From Ponticoccus alexandrii (GTDB taxonomy: Bacteria > Pseudomonadota > Alphaproteobacteria > Rhodobacterales > Rhodobacteraceae): a stretch of DNA of 64,000 bases. The position numbers were made by a program, and so were the translations under genes. Every line of letters begins with the position of its first letter. The first letter of the stretch is position 1. The notes below the pieces were generated by a model that worked only from the letters and a program-made list of their open reading frames with translations, did not search any database and was not told the DNA's origin. Of this stretch, positions 27,049-35,767 are shown in pieces. The stretch is from positions 121,075-185,074 of the forward strand of contig NZ_CP047169.1 in assembly GCF_016806125.1 (NCBI RefSeq). The letters are read 5' to 3'.

Positions 27049-28069
27049 GGGCCCGAAGCTCCTCTGCATTGAGGCACCGCAGCAGCCGTCCGTAGGTCGA
27101 CGGTTCGAGCCGGGGCGCCGTGACGCTGCACTTGCCTTCGGCAATGCCGCAGCGTGGGTGGAACCGACAGCCCGAGGGCATGTCGACCGCCGTGGGCACC
27201 GAACCGGCCAGCGCCTCGATGCGTCCCCCCGGCTTTCCGGTGGGCAGGCTGGACAGAAGCGCCCGCGTGTAGGGATGGACGGGGCGGCGGATGATATCCG
27301 CCACCGCTCCGACTTCGACCACCTGACCCGCGTACATGACAGCCACATCGTCGGCCATGGCAGCAACGACACCGAAGTCGTGGGTCACGAGAACGAGGGC
27401 GAGGTTAAGCTCGCGCTGCAACCGCCGGATCAGGTTCAGCACCTGCGCCTGGATCGTCACGTCGAGCGCCGTGGTGGGTTCGTCCGCGATGAGGATTTCG
27501 GGTTCCGAGGCAAGCGCGATGGCGATCATGGCCCTTTGCCGCTGGCCGCCCGACAACTGGTGGGGATACCGGTCAAGCGCTTCCTCGGGATCCGGCAGAC
27601 CCACATGCCGCAGCCATTCCGTCCCCTTCCTGCGGCAGTCCGCCTTCGCGGTGATACCCGTCAGGGCAAGCGCCTCGTTGAGCTGCTGCCCGATGGTGTA
27701 GACCGGATCAAGCGCCCGCGAGGGGTTCTGGAAGATCATGCCGATCCGGCGCCCCATAAGACGCGCACGCCGGCGTTCCTTTGGGGAGAGGCGCGAAATC
27801 TCCGCGCCCTCCAATGTCACGCTTCCGCGCGCAATCGCGCCACCACCGCCCAGCAGCCCGGCAATCGCCAGAACCGTCACCGATTTGCCGGACCCGGACT
27901 CTCCGATCAGGGCCAGCGACCTGCCGCGGCCGACCGAAAACGACACATCGGAACAAACCTCAAGTGTGCCATAGGTGACGGCCAGTCCCTGCACATCGAG
28001 AACCGGCGGCGCGGCCATCTCTCTTGCGGGCTCGGCGGTCAGCTCCGTGGTGGTGGCGCGGAGGCTCAT
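27038..28069 (-). CDS. peptide-type ABC importer ATPase, OppD/DppD-like (operon 1)
   Basis: A 343-residue ATPase with Walker A 'GESGSGKSVTVLAIAG', 'FQNPSRALDPVYTIGQQ', signature 'LSGGQRQRAMIAIAL' and Walker B 'ILIADEPTTALD', plus the C-terminal 'CRFHPRCGIAEGKC' cluster of OppD proteins. Its ATG overlaps the binding-protein stop by 4 bp. Confidence 0.92.
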   Translation of the reverse strand: MSLRATTTELTAEPAREMAAPPVLDVQGLAVTYGTLEVCSDVSFSVGRGRSLALIGESGSGKSVTVLAIAGLLGGGGAIARGSVTLEGAEISRLSPKERRRARLMGRRIGMIFQNPSRALDPVYTIGQQLNEALALTGITAKADCRRKGTEWLRHVGLPDPEEALDRYPHQLSGGQRQRAMIAIALASEPEILIADEPTTALDVTIQAQVLNLIRRLQRELNLALVLVTHDFGVVAAMADDVAVMYAGQVVEVGAVADIIRRPVHPYTRALLSSLPTGKPGGRIEALAGSVPTAVDMPSGCRFHPRCGIAEGKCSVTAPRLEPSTYGRLLRCLNAEELRAHAI

Positions 28070-29679
28070 TCCGAGACCCAGACTTCTGTCAGGCTCGGGA
28101 AGCCCTGCGGCATCATCGGGCGCCAGTCGTGGACGCGCGCATGAGAGGGATGCAGCAGCTCCGATGCCCAGATCGGCAGGGTCGTCTGCACGTTCTCCGC
28201 GATGTAGCGCTGGATCTCCCAGAGCTTCTGCTGTCGCGCCTCCGGATCGGCGATGGTGCGCTGCTCCTCGATCATCGCCGTCAGCTCGGGGTCGTCCACC
28301 TTGCTGTAGTTGCGGTTGGCCCCGGGCAGGTAATGGGTCGAGAGGTACTCGTCGGCCTCGGCAAAGGGGCTCATGACAAGGAACAGCGCCTCGAAGCCGC
28401 CTTCCTGCCCAAGGGTCATGCCCGCGAGCTTGTCGATCATCCGAAGCTCGGCGGTGACGCCGATCTCGGCCAGATCCTGCTGGATCCATTCGGCTTCCCG
28501 CATGAACTCCTCGCCGTAGTTGAGCGCCGTCAGTTCAAAGCTGAAGCCGTCGGGATAACCGGCCTCGGCCAGCAGGGCGCGGGCCCCCTCTGCGTCGGGT
28601 GTGCCGTAAAGCGCGATCCGCTCGTCCGTCGGCAGGGTCTGCGCCGACAGCGCCGGGCCAACCACGCCCCCCAGTTCGCCGCCGCCGCGGATCACCTCGC
28701 CCAAGGCCTGCCGGTCGATCGCCATGTTGATGGCCTGACGCACGCGCAGGTCCGAGAAGGGCTCGAACGCCGGGTTCAGATAGAGTTCCGTCTGCGTGTT
28801 AGAGACGGTCCGGATGTCGTTCAGATCGGGCAGCTGTTTCTGGATTGCCGCCATTTGGGTCATGTTCAGCGGGCCGAACCAGATATCGACCTGACCGGAC
28901 CGGAAGGCCATGATGCGGGCGTTCAGATCGGTGATCGGCAGGATCTCGACGCTATCGAGGTAGGGCAGCTGCGTGCCATCCTCGGCCTTGCCGAAATAGG
29001 TGGGATTGCGCTCGTAGCGGGTGGCGACCCCGGGCTCGTTCGTGGTCATGATCCACGGGCCTGTTCCGATCACCGTGGTGTTGCGGTCATAGGTGCCGTC
29101 GAAGGCCTCTTTCGGCAGGATCCACATGTTCTGGTGGGCCAGGTTCTGCAGAAGCACGACATTGCGCTGGTTCAGGCGGAGAACGACGGTGTGGTCGTCC
29201 GGCGCCGTGATCTCTGCGACATCGGCCAGCAGGCCTTCCTGAACGCCGCCGTTCCGCATCGCCTCGAAGGTCGCGACCACGTCTTCCGCGGTGAAGGGGC
29301 GCCCCGACACCGGCGCCACATCCTGCCAGACGACATCCTCGCGCAGGTGCAGCGTGTAGGTGAGCCCGTCCTCCGAAATCTCCCAGCTCTTGGCGAGGGA
29401 CGGTTCGGGGACGAACTGGCCGTAGCCGATGTCCGGGCCGGTGGTCCAGTCGATCAGCTTGCTGAGGGCGAGACCAAGGCGCGAATGCTTGCCGAACTCG
29501 GTGCTGGCCAAGGGGTCGAAATTGGGAACCTCGGCATGCACGTTGATCCGCACCATCCCGCCGGATTGCGGCGAGTCCTGCGCGGCCAGCGCCCCCGGCA
29601 GCGCCAGCGCAAGGCTGGCCACCGCCGCGCCCATGAGGTGACGAAAGCCGCGGTGCGCGTAAAACACTCTGTCTGTCAT
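28066..29679 (-). CDS. family 5 extracellular solute-binding protein (operon 1)
   Basis: A 537-residue periplasmic binding protein of the peptide/nickel/opine class: signal peptide 'GAAVASLALALPGALAAQ', then 'YTLHLREDVVWQDVAP' and 'FTAEDVVATFEAM', the SBP_bac_5 signature. AGGAGAC precedes the ATG. It captures the substrate for the DppBC-OppDF-like importer; the ligand is unknown, with amide-linked or N-acylated compounds plausible from the enzymes encoded downstream. Confidence 0.92.
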   Translation of the reverse strand: MTDRVFYAHRGFRHLMGAAVASLALALPGALAAQDSPQSGGMVRINVHAEVPNFDPLASTEFGKHSRLGLALSKLIDWTTGPDIGYGQFVPEPSLAKSWEISEDGLTYTLHLREDVVWQDVAPVSGRPFTAEDVVATFEAMRNGGVQEGLLADVAEITAPDDHTVVLRLNQRNVVLLQNLAHQNMWILPKEAFDGTYDRNTTVIGTGPWIMTTNEPGVATRYERNPTYFGKAEDGTQLPYLDSVEILPITDLNARIMAFRSGQVDIWFGPLNMTQMAAIQKQLPDLNDIRTVSNTQTELYLNPAFEPFSDLRVRQAINMAIDRQALGEVIRGGGELGGVVGPALSAQTLPTDERIALYGTPDAEGARALLAEAGYPDGFSFELTALNYGEEFMREAEWIQQDLAEIGVTAELRMIDKLAGMTLGQEGGFEALFLVMSPFAEADEYLSTHYLPGANRNYSKVDDPELTAMIEEQRTIADPEARQQKLWEIQRYIAENVQTTLPIWASELLHPSHARVHDWRPMMPQGFPSLTEVWVSE

Positions 29680-29735
29680 GTCTGTCTCCTGTTGCGTATC
29701 GTTTTGTTTTTGTTAGTCTTTTTTCTTTTTGGTCT

Positions 29736-30620
29736 TCACTGTCTTTGCGGGTCCAGGACGTCGCGCAGCGCATCGCCGATCAGGTTCAGCGCCATGACGC
29801 TGACCGTCAGCATCAGTCCGGGGAACACGATCAGCCACGGCGCGATGCCGATGAACCGGGTGCCCTGCGACAACATCGTCCCAAGAGAGGGGTTGGGCGG
29901 CGGGGTACCCACGCCAAGAAAGCTGAGCGCCGCCTCGGTCATGATGGCGATACCGAAGACGAGGGATCCCAGCACCAGCATGGTCGGGATGAGGTTCGGC
30001 ACGCCGTGGGTCAGGATGATCCGCAGCGCCGAGGCCCCAAGAACCCGCGAGGCCGCCACGAAATCATGCGTCCGCACCTTGAGCATTTCCGACCGCACGA
30101 CGCGGACGAAGCGCGGGATCTGCGCCAGCGTCACGGCGATGATCACGTTGCGGATACTGGGCCCCAGCATGGCCGCGATAAACAGCGACATCACCAGCGA
30201 GGGCAGCGTGTCCAGTACTTCGACAAGGCGCTGGATGATCGTGTCGATCCAGCCTCCGAAATAGCCGGACACCAGCCCGATCAGTCCGCCGATCACCGTG
30301 GTGACCGACACCACGGCAAGGCCGACGAAGAGCGAGATGCGCGCGCCGTACAGCGTCCGCGCAAAGACATCGCGGCCGATGTCGTCCGTCCCGAACCAAT
30401 GCGTCGCCGACGGCGGCTGCAGGATCGCCCGGCGATCCTGAAACAGGGGATCGTAGGGGCTGACCAGCGGGGCGACCAGTGCCATCACTAGGATGACCGT
30501 CAGGAAGACCAGCGCGGTGCATCCGACCGGCTGGCGGATCAGCGCGGCAAGGATCTTGCGCGTACGACTGGCCCGGCGCGGAGCGATGTCCTCTGCGATG
30601 GCCTGGGCTGCATGGCTCAT
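29736..30620 (-). CDS. peptide-type ABC importer permease, DppC-like (operon 1)
   Basis: A 294-residue permease with the DppC N-terminal domain ('PYDPLFQDRRAILQPPSATHWFGTDDIGRDVF') and the EAA loop 'EAALSFLGVGTPPPNPSLGTML'. About six membrane segments. Its ATG overlaps the DppB-like stop (ATGA). Confidence 0.92.
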   Translation of the reverse strand: MSHAAQAIAEDIAPRRASRTRKILAALIRQPVGCTALVFLTVILVMALVAPLVSPYDPLFQDRRAILQPPSATHWFGTDDIGRDVFARTLYGARISLFVGLAVVSVTTVIGGLIGLVSGYFGGWIDTIIQRLVEVLDTLPSLVMSLFIAAMLGPSIRNVIIAVTLAQIPRFVRVVRSEMLKVRTHDFVAASRVLGASALRIILTHGVPNLIPTMLVLGSLVFGIAIMTEAALSFLGVGTPPPNPSLGTMLSQGTRFIGIAPWLIVFPGLMLTVSVMALNLIGDALRDVLDPQRQ

Positions 30621-31570
30621 GAGCGGGCCTCCCGGATGCGCGGATCGACAAGCCCGTAGGACAGGTCCACCAGCAGGTTCACGACGATGGTGAGCAGCCC
30701 GTAGGTCAGCACGGCGGCCTGCACCGTGGGATAGTCGCGGTTGGCGACCGCCTCGAACAACAGGTTGCCCAACCCGGGAATGTTGAAGATCTGCTCGATG
30801 ATGACGGTGCCGGACAGCAGGTTGCTGAACTGCGTGCCCAGCAGCGTGAGAACCGGGATCATCGCGTTCTTCAGTCCATGGCGCATGTAGACGTCGCCGG
30901 GCGAGACGCCCCGCGCCCGGGCCGCCCGGATGAAGTCGGCCCCCGTGACTTCGAGCATCGCTGAGCGCGTCATGCGCGACAGGGCGGCGGCGACGCCAAG
31001 CGACAGGGCCAGTGCCGGAAAGATGATCTGCTGAAGGTTGGTCAGCGGGTCCGACATCAGCGGCCTGTAGGGGATGGGGATGTAGTAGCCGATCGCCGCC
31101 AGCCCGGTCAGTGTCATCAGACCCATCCAGAGCTGGGGAATGGCCAGAAAGACGGTCGAGGCCATGCGCAGCGCCACGTCGGCCGGCGTGCCGGTCCAGA
31201 GGGCCGAGGCAACCCCGGACCCGATGCCCAGAACCGCCCCGATGATGATCCCCAGCATCGACAGCTGCAGGGTGGGCACGAGGGCGGACCTGATCTGGTC
31301 CAGCACCGGCCTGCCAGTCCAGAGCGAATTGCCCAGATCGCCCTGTATGACGCCCCTGCCCCACTCGGTGAACTGAACCAGAAGCGGCTTGTCCAGACCC
31401 ATCTCGGCGCGCTTCTGGGCCACCAGTTCTGGCGTCACGGCCCCCGCCTCCGACAGCTGCTGATCAACGATGTCGCCGGGGATGAACCGGAAGGCGACGA
31501 AGACGAGGACGGAAACCGCGAAGAGAACGAAGATGCCGAGGACCGCGCGTCGAAGAGCAAAGGTCAGCAT
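30617..31570 (-). CDS. peptide-type ABC importer permease, DppB-like (operon 1)
   Basis: A 317-residue permease: 'FVAFRFIPGDIVDQQL', 'DKPLLVQFTEWGRGVIQGDLGNSLW', and the EAA-type loop 'RAARARGVSPGDVYMRHGLKNAMIPVLT' with 'IFNIPGLGNLLFEAV'. It forms the channel with the DppC-like subunit. It follows the rhodanese gene by 3 bp. Confidence 0.92.
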   Translation of the reverse strand: MLTFALRRAVLGIFVLFAVSVLVFVAFRFIPGDIVDQQLSEAGAVTPELVAQKRAEMGLDKPLLVQFTEWGRGVIQGDLGNSLWTGRPVLDQIRSALVPTLQLSMLGIIIGAVLGIGSGVASALWTGTPADVALRMASTVFLAIPQLWMGLMTLTGLAAIGYYIPIPYRPLMSDPLTNLQQIIFPALALSLGVAAALSRMTRSAMLEVTGADFIRAARARGVSPGDVYMRHGLKNAMIPVLTLLGTQFSNLLSGTVIIEQIFNIPGLGNLLFEAVANRDYPTVQAAVLTYGLLTIVVNLLVDLSYGLVDPRIREARS

Positions 31571-31573
31571 GGC

Positions 31574-31993
31574 TCAGGGCTTTCTCTGCCAGCGGGCAGA
31601 GGCGGCCACGTCCTCGACCGGCAGACCGGCGGCTGCCCAGTCCCCGAAGCCGCCATCCAGATGCCAGACCTTGCGATACCCCATGTCCAGAAGCGCGAGC
31701 GCCGCCAGCACGGATCGTCCCCCACCGGCGCAGTAGACGACGTATTCCGCGGCCTCGGTGAAGTAGTCGCGGTGATAGCGCATGGCCGGATCGGCCCAGA
31801 ATTCCAGCATCCCGCGCGGCACGTGGTGCGACCCGGGGATCGCGCCCCTGTCGATCCGCTCCTGAAGCTCGCGCAGGTCGATCAGGGTAAGCGCCTGGCC
31901 CTCCTTCTGCCGCTGGGCCAGTTCGCTGACGGAAAGCGTCGGCGTCCTGTCCCGCAGCCCATCCACCCATGTCGTGGTATTGCGGATCGTCAT
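31574..31993 (-). CDS. rhodanese-domain protein in the importer operon
   Basis: A 139-residue single rhodanese domain: 'LTLIDLRELQERIDRGAIPGSHHVPRGMLEF' and the active-site loop 'YVVYCAGGGRSVLAALAL', with the catalytic Cys. It overlaps the GntR stop by 4 bp and precedes the permease. Rhodaneses move sulfur or act as sulfurtransferase-like stress proteins. Its place inside a transporter/hydrolase operon suggests a sulfur-containing substrate or a regulatory role, but nothing in the sequence proves either. Confidence 0.88.
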   Translation of the reverse strand: MTIRNTTTWVDGLRDRTPTLSVSELAQRQKEGQALTLIDLRELQERIDRGAIPGSHHVPRGMLEFWADPAMRYHRDYFTEAAEYVVYCAGGGRSVLAALALLDMGYRKVWHLDGGFGDWAAAGLPVEDVAASARWQRKP

Positions 31994-32724
31994 CGGCTCT
32001 TTCCCTTCGTGCCCAAGGCTTCGTTTCCGGCCCCGGCGGCGTCCGAAACGCGGGGCGTCAGCGCCGCGCGCAGCGGAGAGACGGGCTCGACATCGTCTTC
32101 CAGTTTCACCTTCCGCTCCCATGTGCTCAGGTGATGCCGCATGGCGTCGCCCGCGACGTCGAAGTCGCCGCGCACCATGGCATCGTAGACGGCGACGTGT
32201 TCCCGGTAGGACTGTTCGGCATCGCTCGGGGACTGGTGCCGCATCAGGAACAGCGTGGTCAGCACCGTCATGTCGCGCAGGTATCCCGCCAGCGTCGGGT
32301 TCCCGAGGCTGTTCGCGACACAGACGTGGAAGTCGCCCAGCAGGTAGCTGCGCCGCGCCACGTCGCTGCCCGACAAAGCATCGGCCTGGCTTTCGAGGTG
32401 TCGCCCGATCTCGTCCAGAGCGGTCGGCACCAAGGCCTCCGGCTTGCGGTTGAGATACCGCAGGAGGCCGGTCTCGAGGATCTCGCGCGCCAGGTAGATC
32501 TCGCGCGCCTTGTGCAGGTCGACCTCGGTCAGGAACCAGCCCTTCCTCGGCTTGACGGTCACGATCCCGCGCGCGGACAAATCCACCAGCGCCTCCCGGA
32601 CCACTGTGCGGCTGCATCCGAACAGGGTGGCGAGTTCCGTCTCTCCAAGCCGAATGCTCGGCGTCAGACGCTGCGACAGGATTGCGCCGATGATCTCGTT
32701 ACTGATGGAGCTTGCTGGCGTCAC
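31990..32724 (-). CDS. GntR-family regulator, FCD subfamily (heads operon 1)
   Basis: A 244-residue regulator: GntR wHTH 'RLGETELATLFGCSRTVVREALVDLSARGIVTVKPRKGWFL' then an all-helical FCD ligand domain with the metal-binding pattern ('DFHVCVANSLGNP', 'EHVAVYDAMVRGD', 'HHLSTWE'). A GTG at 32724 is chosen because AGAGGAC is five bases upstream and the longer reading runs through the operator. It is the first gene of the operon, so it is probably autoregulated and controls the entire uptake and breakdown set. Confidence 0.85.
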   Translation of the reverse strand: MTPASSISNEIIGAILSQRLTPSIRLGETELATLFGCSRTVVREALVDLSARGIVTVKPRKGWFLTEVDLHKAREIYLAREILETGLLRYLNRKPEALVPTALDEIGRHLESQADALSGSDVARRSYLLGDFHVCVANSLGNPTLAGYLRDMTVLTTLFLMRHQSPSDAEQSYREHVAVYDAMVRGDFDVAGDAMRHHLSTWERKVKLEDDVEPVSPLRAALTPRVSDAAGAGNEALGTKGKSR

Positions 32725-32737
32725 GTTGTCCTCTAGA

Positions 32738-32763
32738 CTTGTATACAAGCAAGGTATGCATAC
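32738..32763. promoter_or_regulatory. GntR/FCD operator: two adjacent palindromes
   Basis: CTTGTATACAAG (32738-32749) is a perfect palindrome matching the TTGTATACAA type bound by FCD-GntR proteins. A second perfect palindrome, GTATGCATAC, lies at 32754-32763. Both are 14-39 bp upstream of the GTG start of the GntR gene. Confidence 0.65.
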
Positions 32764-32853
32764 GATCCAGAACCGGTCAAGACATAATTCCGGCGTCGTG
32801 GCGAGCCAGTCGCACGCACCGCCCGAAGGCGTGGTCATCTATTGCCGGGGGAT

Positions 32854-33135
32854 TTATCTGTCGTTGAACAGATCCGGAACGCTCTTCACCTGCTCATCGA
32901 TGACCACCTGGAACATGGTCGCGAGGGCGTCGGCTGTGGCGGGCGATCGAAGCGCGGGAAGACCGCAGAGAAGCGGAAGGGAATGTCGGGGGTAAAGGGC
33001 CCGACGGCCACGTTGGACAGATCCGCGCGCATGATCGAGAAGACATCGGTCACCGATATGCCCAGACCCGACGACACGTCGCGCAAGACCCCCTGCCCCT
33101 GTACCACCGCGCAAACCACTGATATATCGTGCGCA
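32854..33135 (-). pseudogene. LysR-family regulator, C-terminal remnant
   Basis: The minus strand gives 'SSGLGISVTDVFSIMRADLS' and 'VAVGPFTPDIPFRFSAVFPR', the end of a LysR effector domain, then needs a frame change after 'FDRPPQ' to continue as 'TADALATMFQVVIDEQVKSV' and stop at 32854. No DNA-binding half is present upstream. It is a broken remnant next to the replication module. Confidence 0.6.
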
Positions 33136-33290
33136 ATAAACGGACCTCGTTTGAGGTCCTCCCCCCGCCGACAGGCGCAGGCGCGCCTTGGGCAGCCCGC
33201 GCGGCGGAAACGCTTGACGCCCCCGGCCCCTGCCCGTCCACAGGATCTTGTGGAAAAACGCTTGCAAGATTGGCCGGTTGCGACAATAGT

Positions 33291-33324
33291 CACGGAAAAG
33301 CGGTGATAAACGCCATTTTCCGTG
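33291..33324. promoter_or_regulatory. inverted repeat upstream of repA
   Basis: CACGGAAAA (33291-33299) and TTTTCCGTG (33316-33324) are perfect inverted arms separated by 16 bp, ending 52 bp before the repA ATG. This is the place where RepA/RepB autorepression of repABC usually acts. Confidence 0.5.
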
Positions 33325-33376
33325 AACACGATCCGGCGCAGATTCGGACGGGCGGCATGGCGACGGGGCAAAAAGC

Positions 33377-34582
33377 ATGGACGTACAAGAGCGGGAAGGC
33401 CTGAACGCGGTCATCCGTCAACATTCCGAACAACTTGCGGCGCAACTTCATGCGCAGGCCGAAAGCCTGTTTCCGCCCGACGCCTCGAAAGAAATGCGCA
33501 CCTTCACCTCGGGCGAGGCGGCCAGCCTGCTTGGCGTGAACGACAGCTACCTGCGCAAGCTGCACCTCGAAGGCCGCGGCCCCTCGCCCGAACTGACCCC
33601 CGGAAACCGCCGGCACTACTCGGTTCAGGATATCGTCGAACTGCGCCACCTCCTTGAAAAGACGGCCAGAAAACCCGGTGACTACCTGCCCGGACGGCGC
33701 CGCGCCCCGGATGGCGACGGCTACACCGACCGGCTTCAGATCATCGGCGTGATGAACTTCAAAGGCGGTTCGGGCAAGACCACCACCTCGGCCCATCTTG
33801 CGCAGCGGCTGGCGCTGACCGGCTACCGGGTGCTGGCCATCGACCTCGACCCGCAGGCCTCGATGACCGCTCTGCACGGGGTGCAGCCGGAATACGATCT
33901 CCGCGACGGCGGCACGCTCTATGACGCGATTCGCTACGACGACCCGGTGCCCATCGCCGAGGTCATCCGCAAGACATACATCCCCGGCCTCGACCTGATT
34001 CCCGGCAACCTCGAACTGATGGAATTCGAGCATGAAACCCCCCGCGCGCTGGCGCAGGGCAACGCCGGCCTCTTCTTCTTCCGCGTGCGCGAGGCGCTGG
34101 CGCAGGTCGATGCCGATTACGACGTGGTGGTGATCGACTGCCCACCGCAGCTTGGCTTTCTCACCATGTCCGCCCTCTCGGCATCGACCGGCGTGCTGGT
34201 CACCATCCACCCGGAAATGCTCGACGTGATGTCGATGTCGCAATTCCTGCGCATGACCGCCGACCTGATGGACGTAATCGCCGAATCCGGCGCCGACATG
34301 AGCCACGACTGGATGCGCTACCTGCTCACCCGCTACGAACCCACCGACGCGCCGCAGAACCGTATCGTGGCCTTCCTGCGCACCATGTATGGCGACAAGG
34401 TCCTGAACGCGCCAATGCTGAAATCCACCGCCATCTCGGACGCGGGCCTGACCAACCAGACCCTCTACGAGGTCGAACGCAGCGCCTTCACCCGCTCGAC
34501 CTACGATCGCGCGATCGAAAGCCTGAACGCGGTCAACGACGAGATCGCGCAGCTGATCCAGAAGACATGGGGGCGGAGATGA
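33377..34582 (+). CDS. repA: plasmid partitioning protein RepA (ParA ATPase)
   Basis: A 401-residue ParA-type protein. N-terminal winged HTH ('FTSGEAASLLGVNDSYLRKLHLEGRGP'), deviant Walker A 'NFKGGSGKTTTSAHLAQ', 'VLAIDLDPQASMT' and 'VVVIDCPPQLGFLTMSAL' are all present. In repABC replicons it segregates the plasmid with RepB and parS and represses the operon. Its stop overlaps the repB start (ATGA), so the two are co-translated. Confidence 0.95.
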   Translation: MDVQEREGLNAVIRQHSEQLAAQLHAQAESLFPPDASKEMRTFTSGEAASLLGVNDSYLRKLHLEGRGPSPELTPGNRRHYSVQDIVELRHLLEKTARKPGDYLPGRRRAPDGDGYTDRLQIIGVMNFKGGSGKTTTSAHLAQRLALTGYRVLAIDLDPQASMTALHGVQPEYDLRDGGTLYDAIRYDDPVPIAEVIRKTYIPGLDLIPGNLELMEFEHETPRALAQGNAGLFFFRVREALAQVDADYDVVVIDCPPQLGFLTMSALSASTGVLVTIHPEMLDVMSMSQFLRMTADLMDVIAESGADMSHDWMRYLLTRYEPTDAPQNRIVAFLRTMYGDKVLNAPMLKSTAISDAGLTNQTLYEVERSAFTRSTYDRAIESLNAVNDEIAQLIQKTWGRR

Positions 34583-35592
34583 GCGACACCCGCAAGAAAC
34601 GCATGTCCATGCTCGACAGCCTCGCCGCCGCCGGCAGGGGGGCCCCTGCCCCGGCTTCGGGCGCGACGAACCGCGCGCTGCGGTCCGCCCGGGATGCGGT
34701 CGACAGCCACCACGTCTGGGAGCTGGATCCGCATCTGATCGATGACACCCGCACCCGCGATCGGCTGAACCCGGAGGATTACGCGGACCTTCAGGCCGCC
34801 ATCGAAGAGAACGGCCAGACCGTGCCGATCCTCGTGCGCCGCAACCCGGCGGAGGACGGGCGGTACCTGCTGGTCTACGGCAAGCGGCGGCTCGAGGCGA
34901 TCCGCAACTCGGACCGTGTGGCCAAGGTGCGGGCGCTGGTCGCCAGCATGGACGACACGACGGCCCAGACCGCTCAGATCTCTGAGAACATGGCGCGGCG
35001 CGACCTGTCCTTCATCGAAAAGGCCTTGTTTGCCAAGGATTTGGTCGACAGCGGGTATGGCTCTCAGGCGCGGGTCGCCGAGGCGCTGACCGTCACGCGG
35101 TCGTCGATTTCCATGGCGATCACCGTGGCAGAGACCGTGGGCCGCGACCTGATCGAAGCGATAGGCGCCGCGCACGGTATCGGCCGCCCCCGTTGGGAGG
35201 CGCTCGCCCGCATCCTCGACGAGCGCCAGCCCGACCGCGAGGCCCTGGCCGAGATCGCCCACCGCGCCCATGACAAGGCCCTTCTGTCGCAATCCACCGG
35301 AGAGCAGATCGACAAGGACCCCTCGGTCCTCGCCTTCGAGGCCGTCATGAAGGGCCTTGACGCTCCGCATCAGACGTCCCGCCCGGAGGCGCCCAAGCCT
35401 CGGCCCGTCCGCACCCCGGTAAAGCTCGACGGCGTGCGCGCCGGGTCGGTGCGCCGCACCGGCAAGGGGCTGGCCCTTGATCTCGACGACGAACGCTTTG
35501 CCGACTGGATGACCCGCGAGGCCCCTGCCCTGCTGCAAGAGCTTCACGCCCGCTGGAAGGCGGACCGGCCGGACGACGAGCAACCCAAATAA
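34579..35592 (+). CDS. repB: plasmid partitioning protein RepB (ParB)
   Basis: A 337-residue ParB-like protein: 'LNPEDYADLQAAIEENGQTVPILVRRNP' and 'GKRRLEAIRN' form the ParB N-terminal (CTPase) domain, 'ENMARRDLSFIEKALFAKDLVDSGYGSQARVAEAL' the HTH. The ATG at 34579 follows GGCGGAG. It binds the parS palindromes found at 36978 and 37023 and bridges to RepA. Confidence 0.95.
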   Translation: MSDTRKKRMSMLDSLAAAGRGAPAPASGATNRALRSARDAVDSHHVWELDPHLIDDTRTRDRLNPEDYADLQAAIEENGQTVPILVRRNPAEDGRYLLVYGKRRLEAIRNSDRVAKVRALVASMDDTTAQTAQISENMARRDLSFIEKALFAKDLVDSGYGSQARVAEALTVTRSSISMAITVAETVGRDLIEAIGAAHGIGRPRWEALARILDERQPDREALAEIAHRAHDKALLSQSTGEQIDKDPSVLAFEAVMKGLDAPHQTSRPEAPKPRPVRTPVKLDGVRAGSVRRTGKGLALDLDDERFADWMTREAPALLQELHARWKADRPDDEQPK

Positions 35593-35767
35593 CCCGAGCA
35601 GACCAACCAGACAGGAGGCACGAGCCCGGCAAAAGAAAAGGCCCCGTAAAGCAAAGCTCCACGAGACCCCTTCAAGATTAGCACCCTCAAGGTAGTCGCC
35701 GGAGCCCGCGCCCGCAAGTCCAAAGTGATTCGCGGAACGGCTTTTCTGTGTCGTCGTGACAGATATC
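35593..35767 (-). ncRNA. probable repABC counter-transcribed RNA region (incompatibility RNA)
   Basis: The 175-bp repB-repC gap is where repABC plasmids encode a small antisense RNA on the opposite strand that limits repC expression. The gap holds an A/G-rich stretch (AAAAGAAAAGGCCCC at about 35634-35648), which read on the minus strand ends in GGGGCCTTTTCTTTT. A clear stem-loop could not be drawn by eye, so the call rests mainly on position. Confidence 0.4.
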
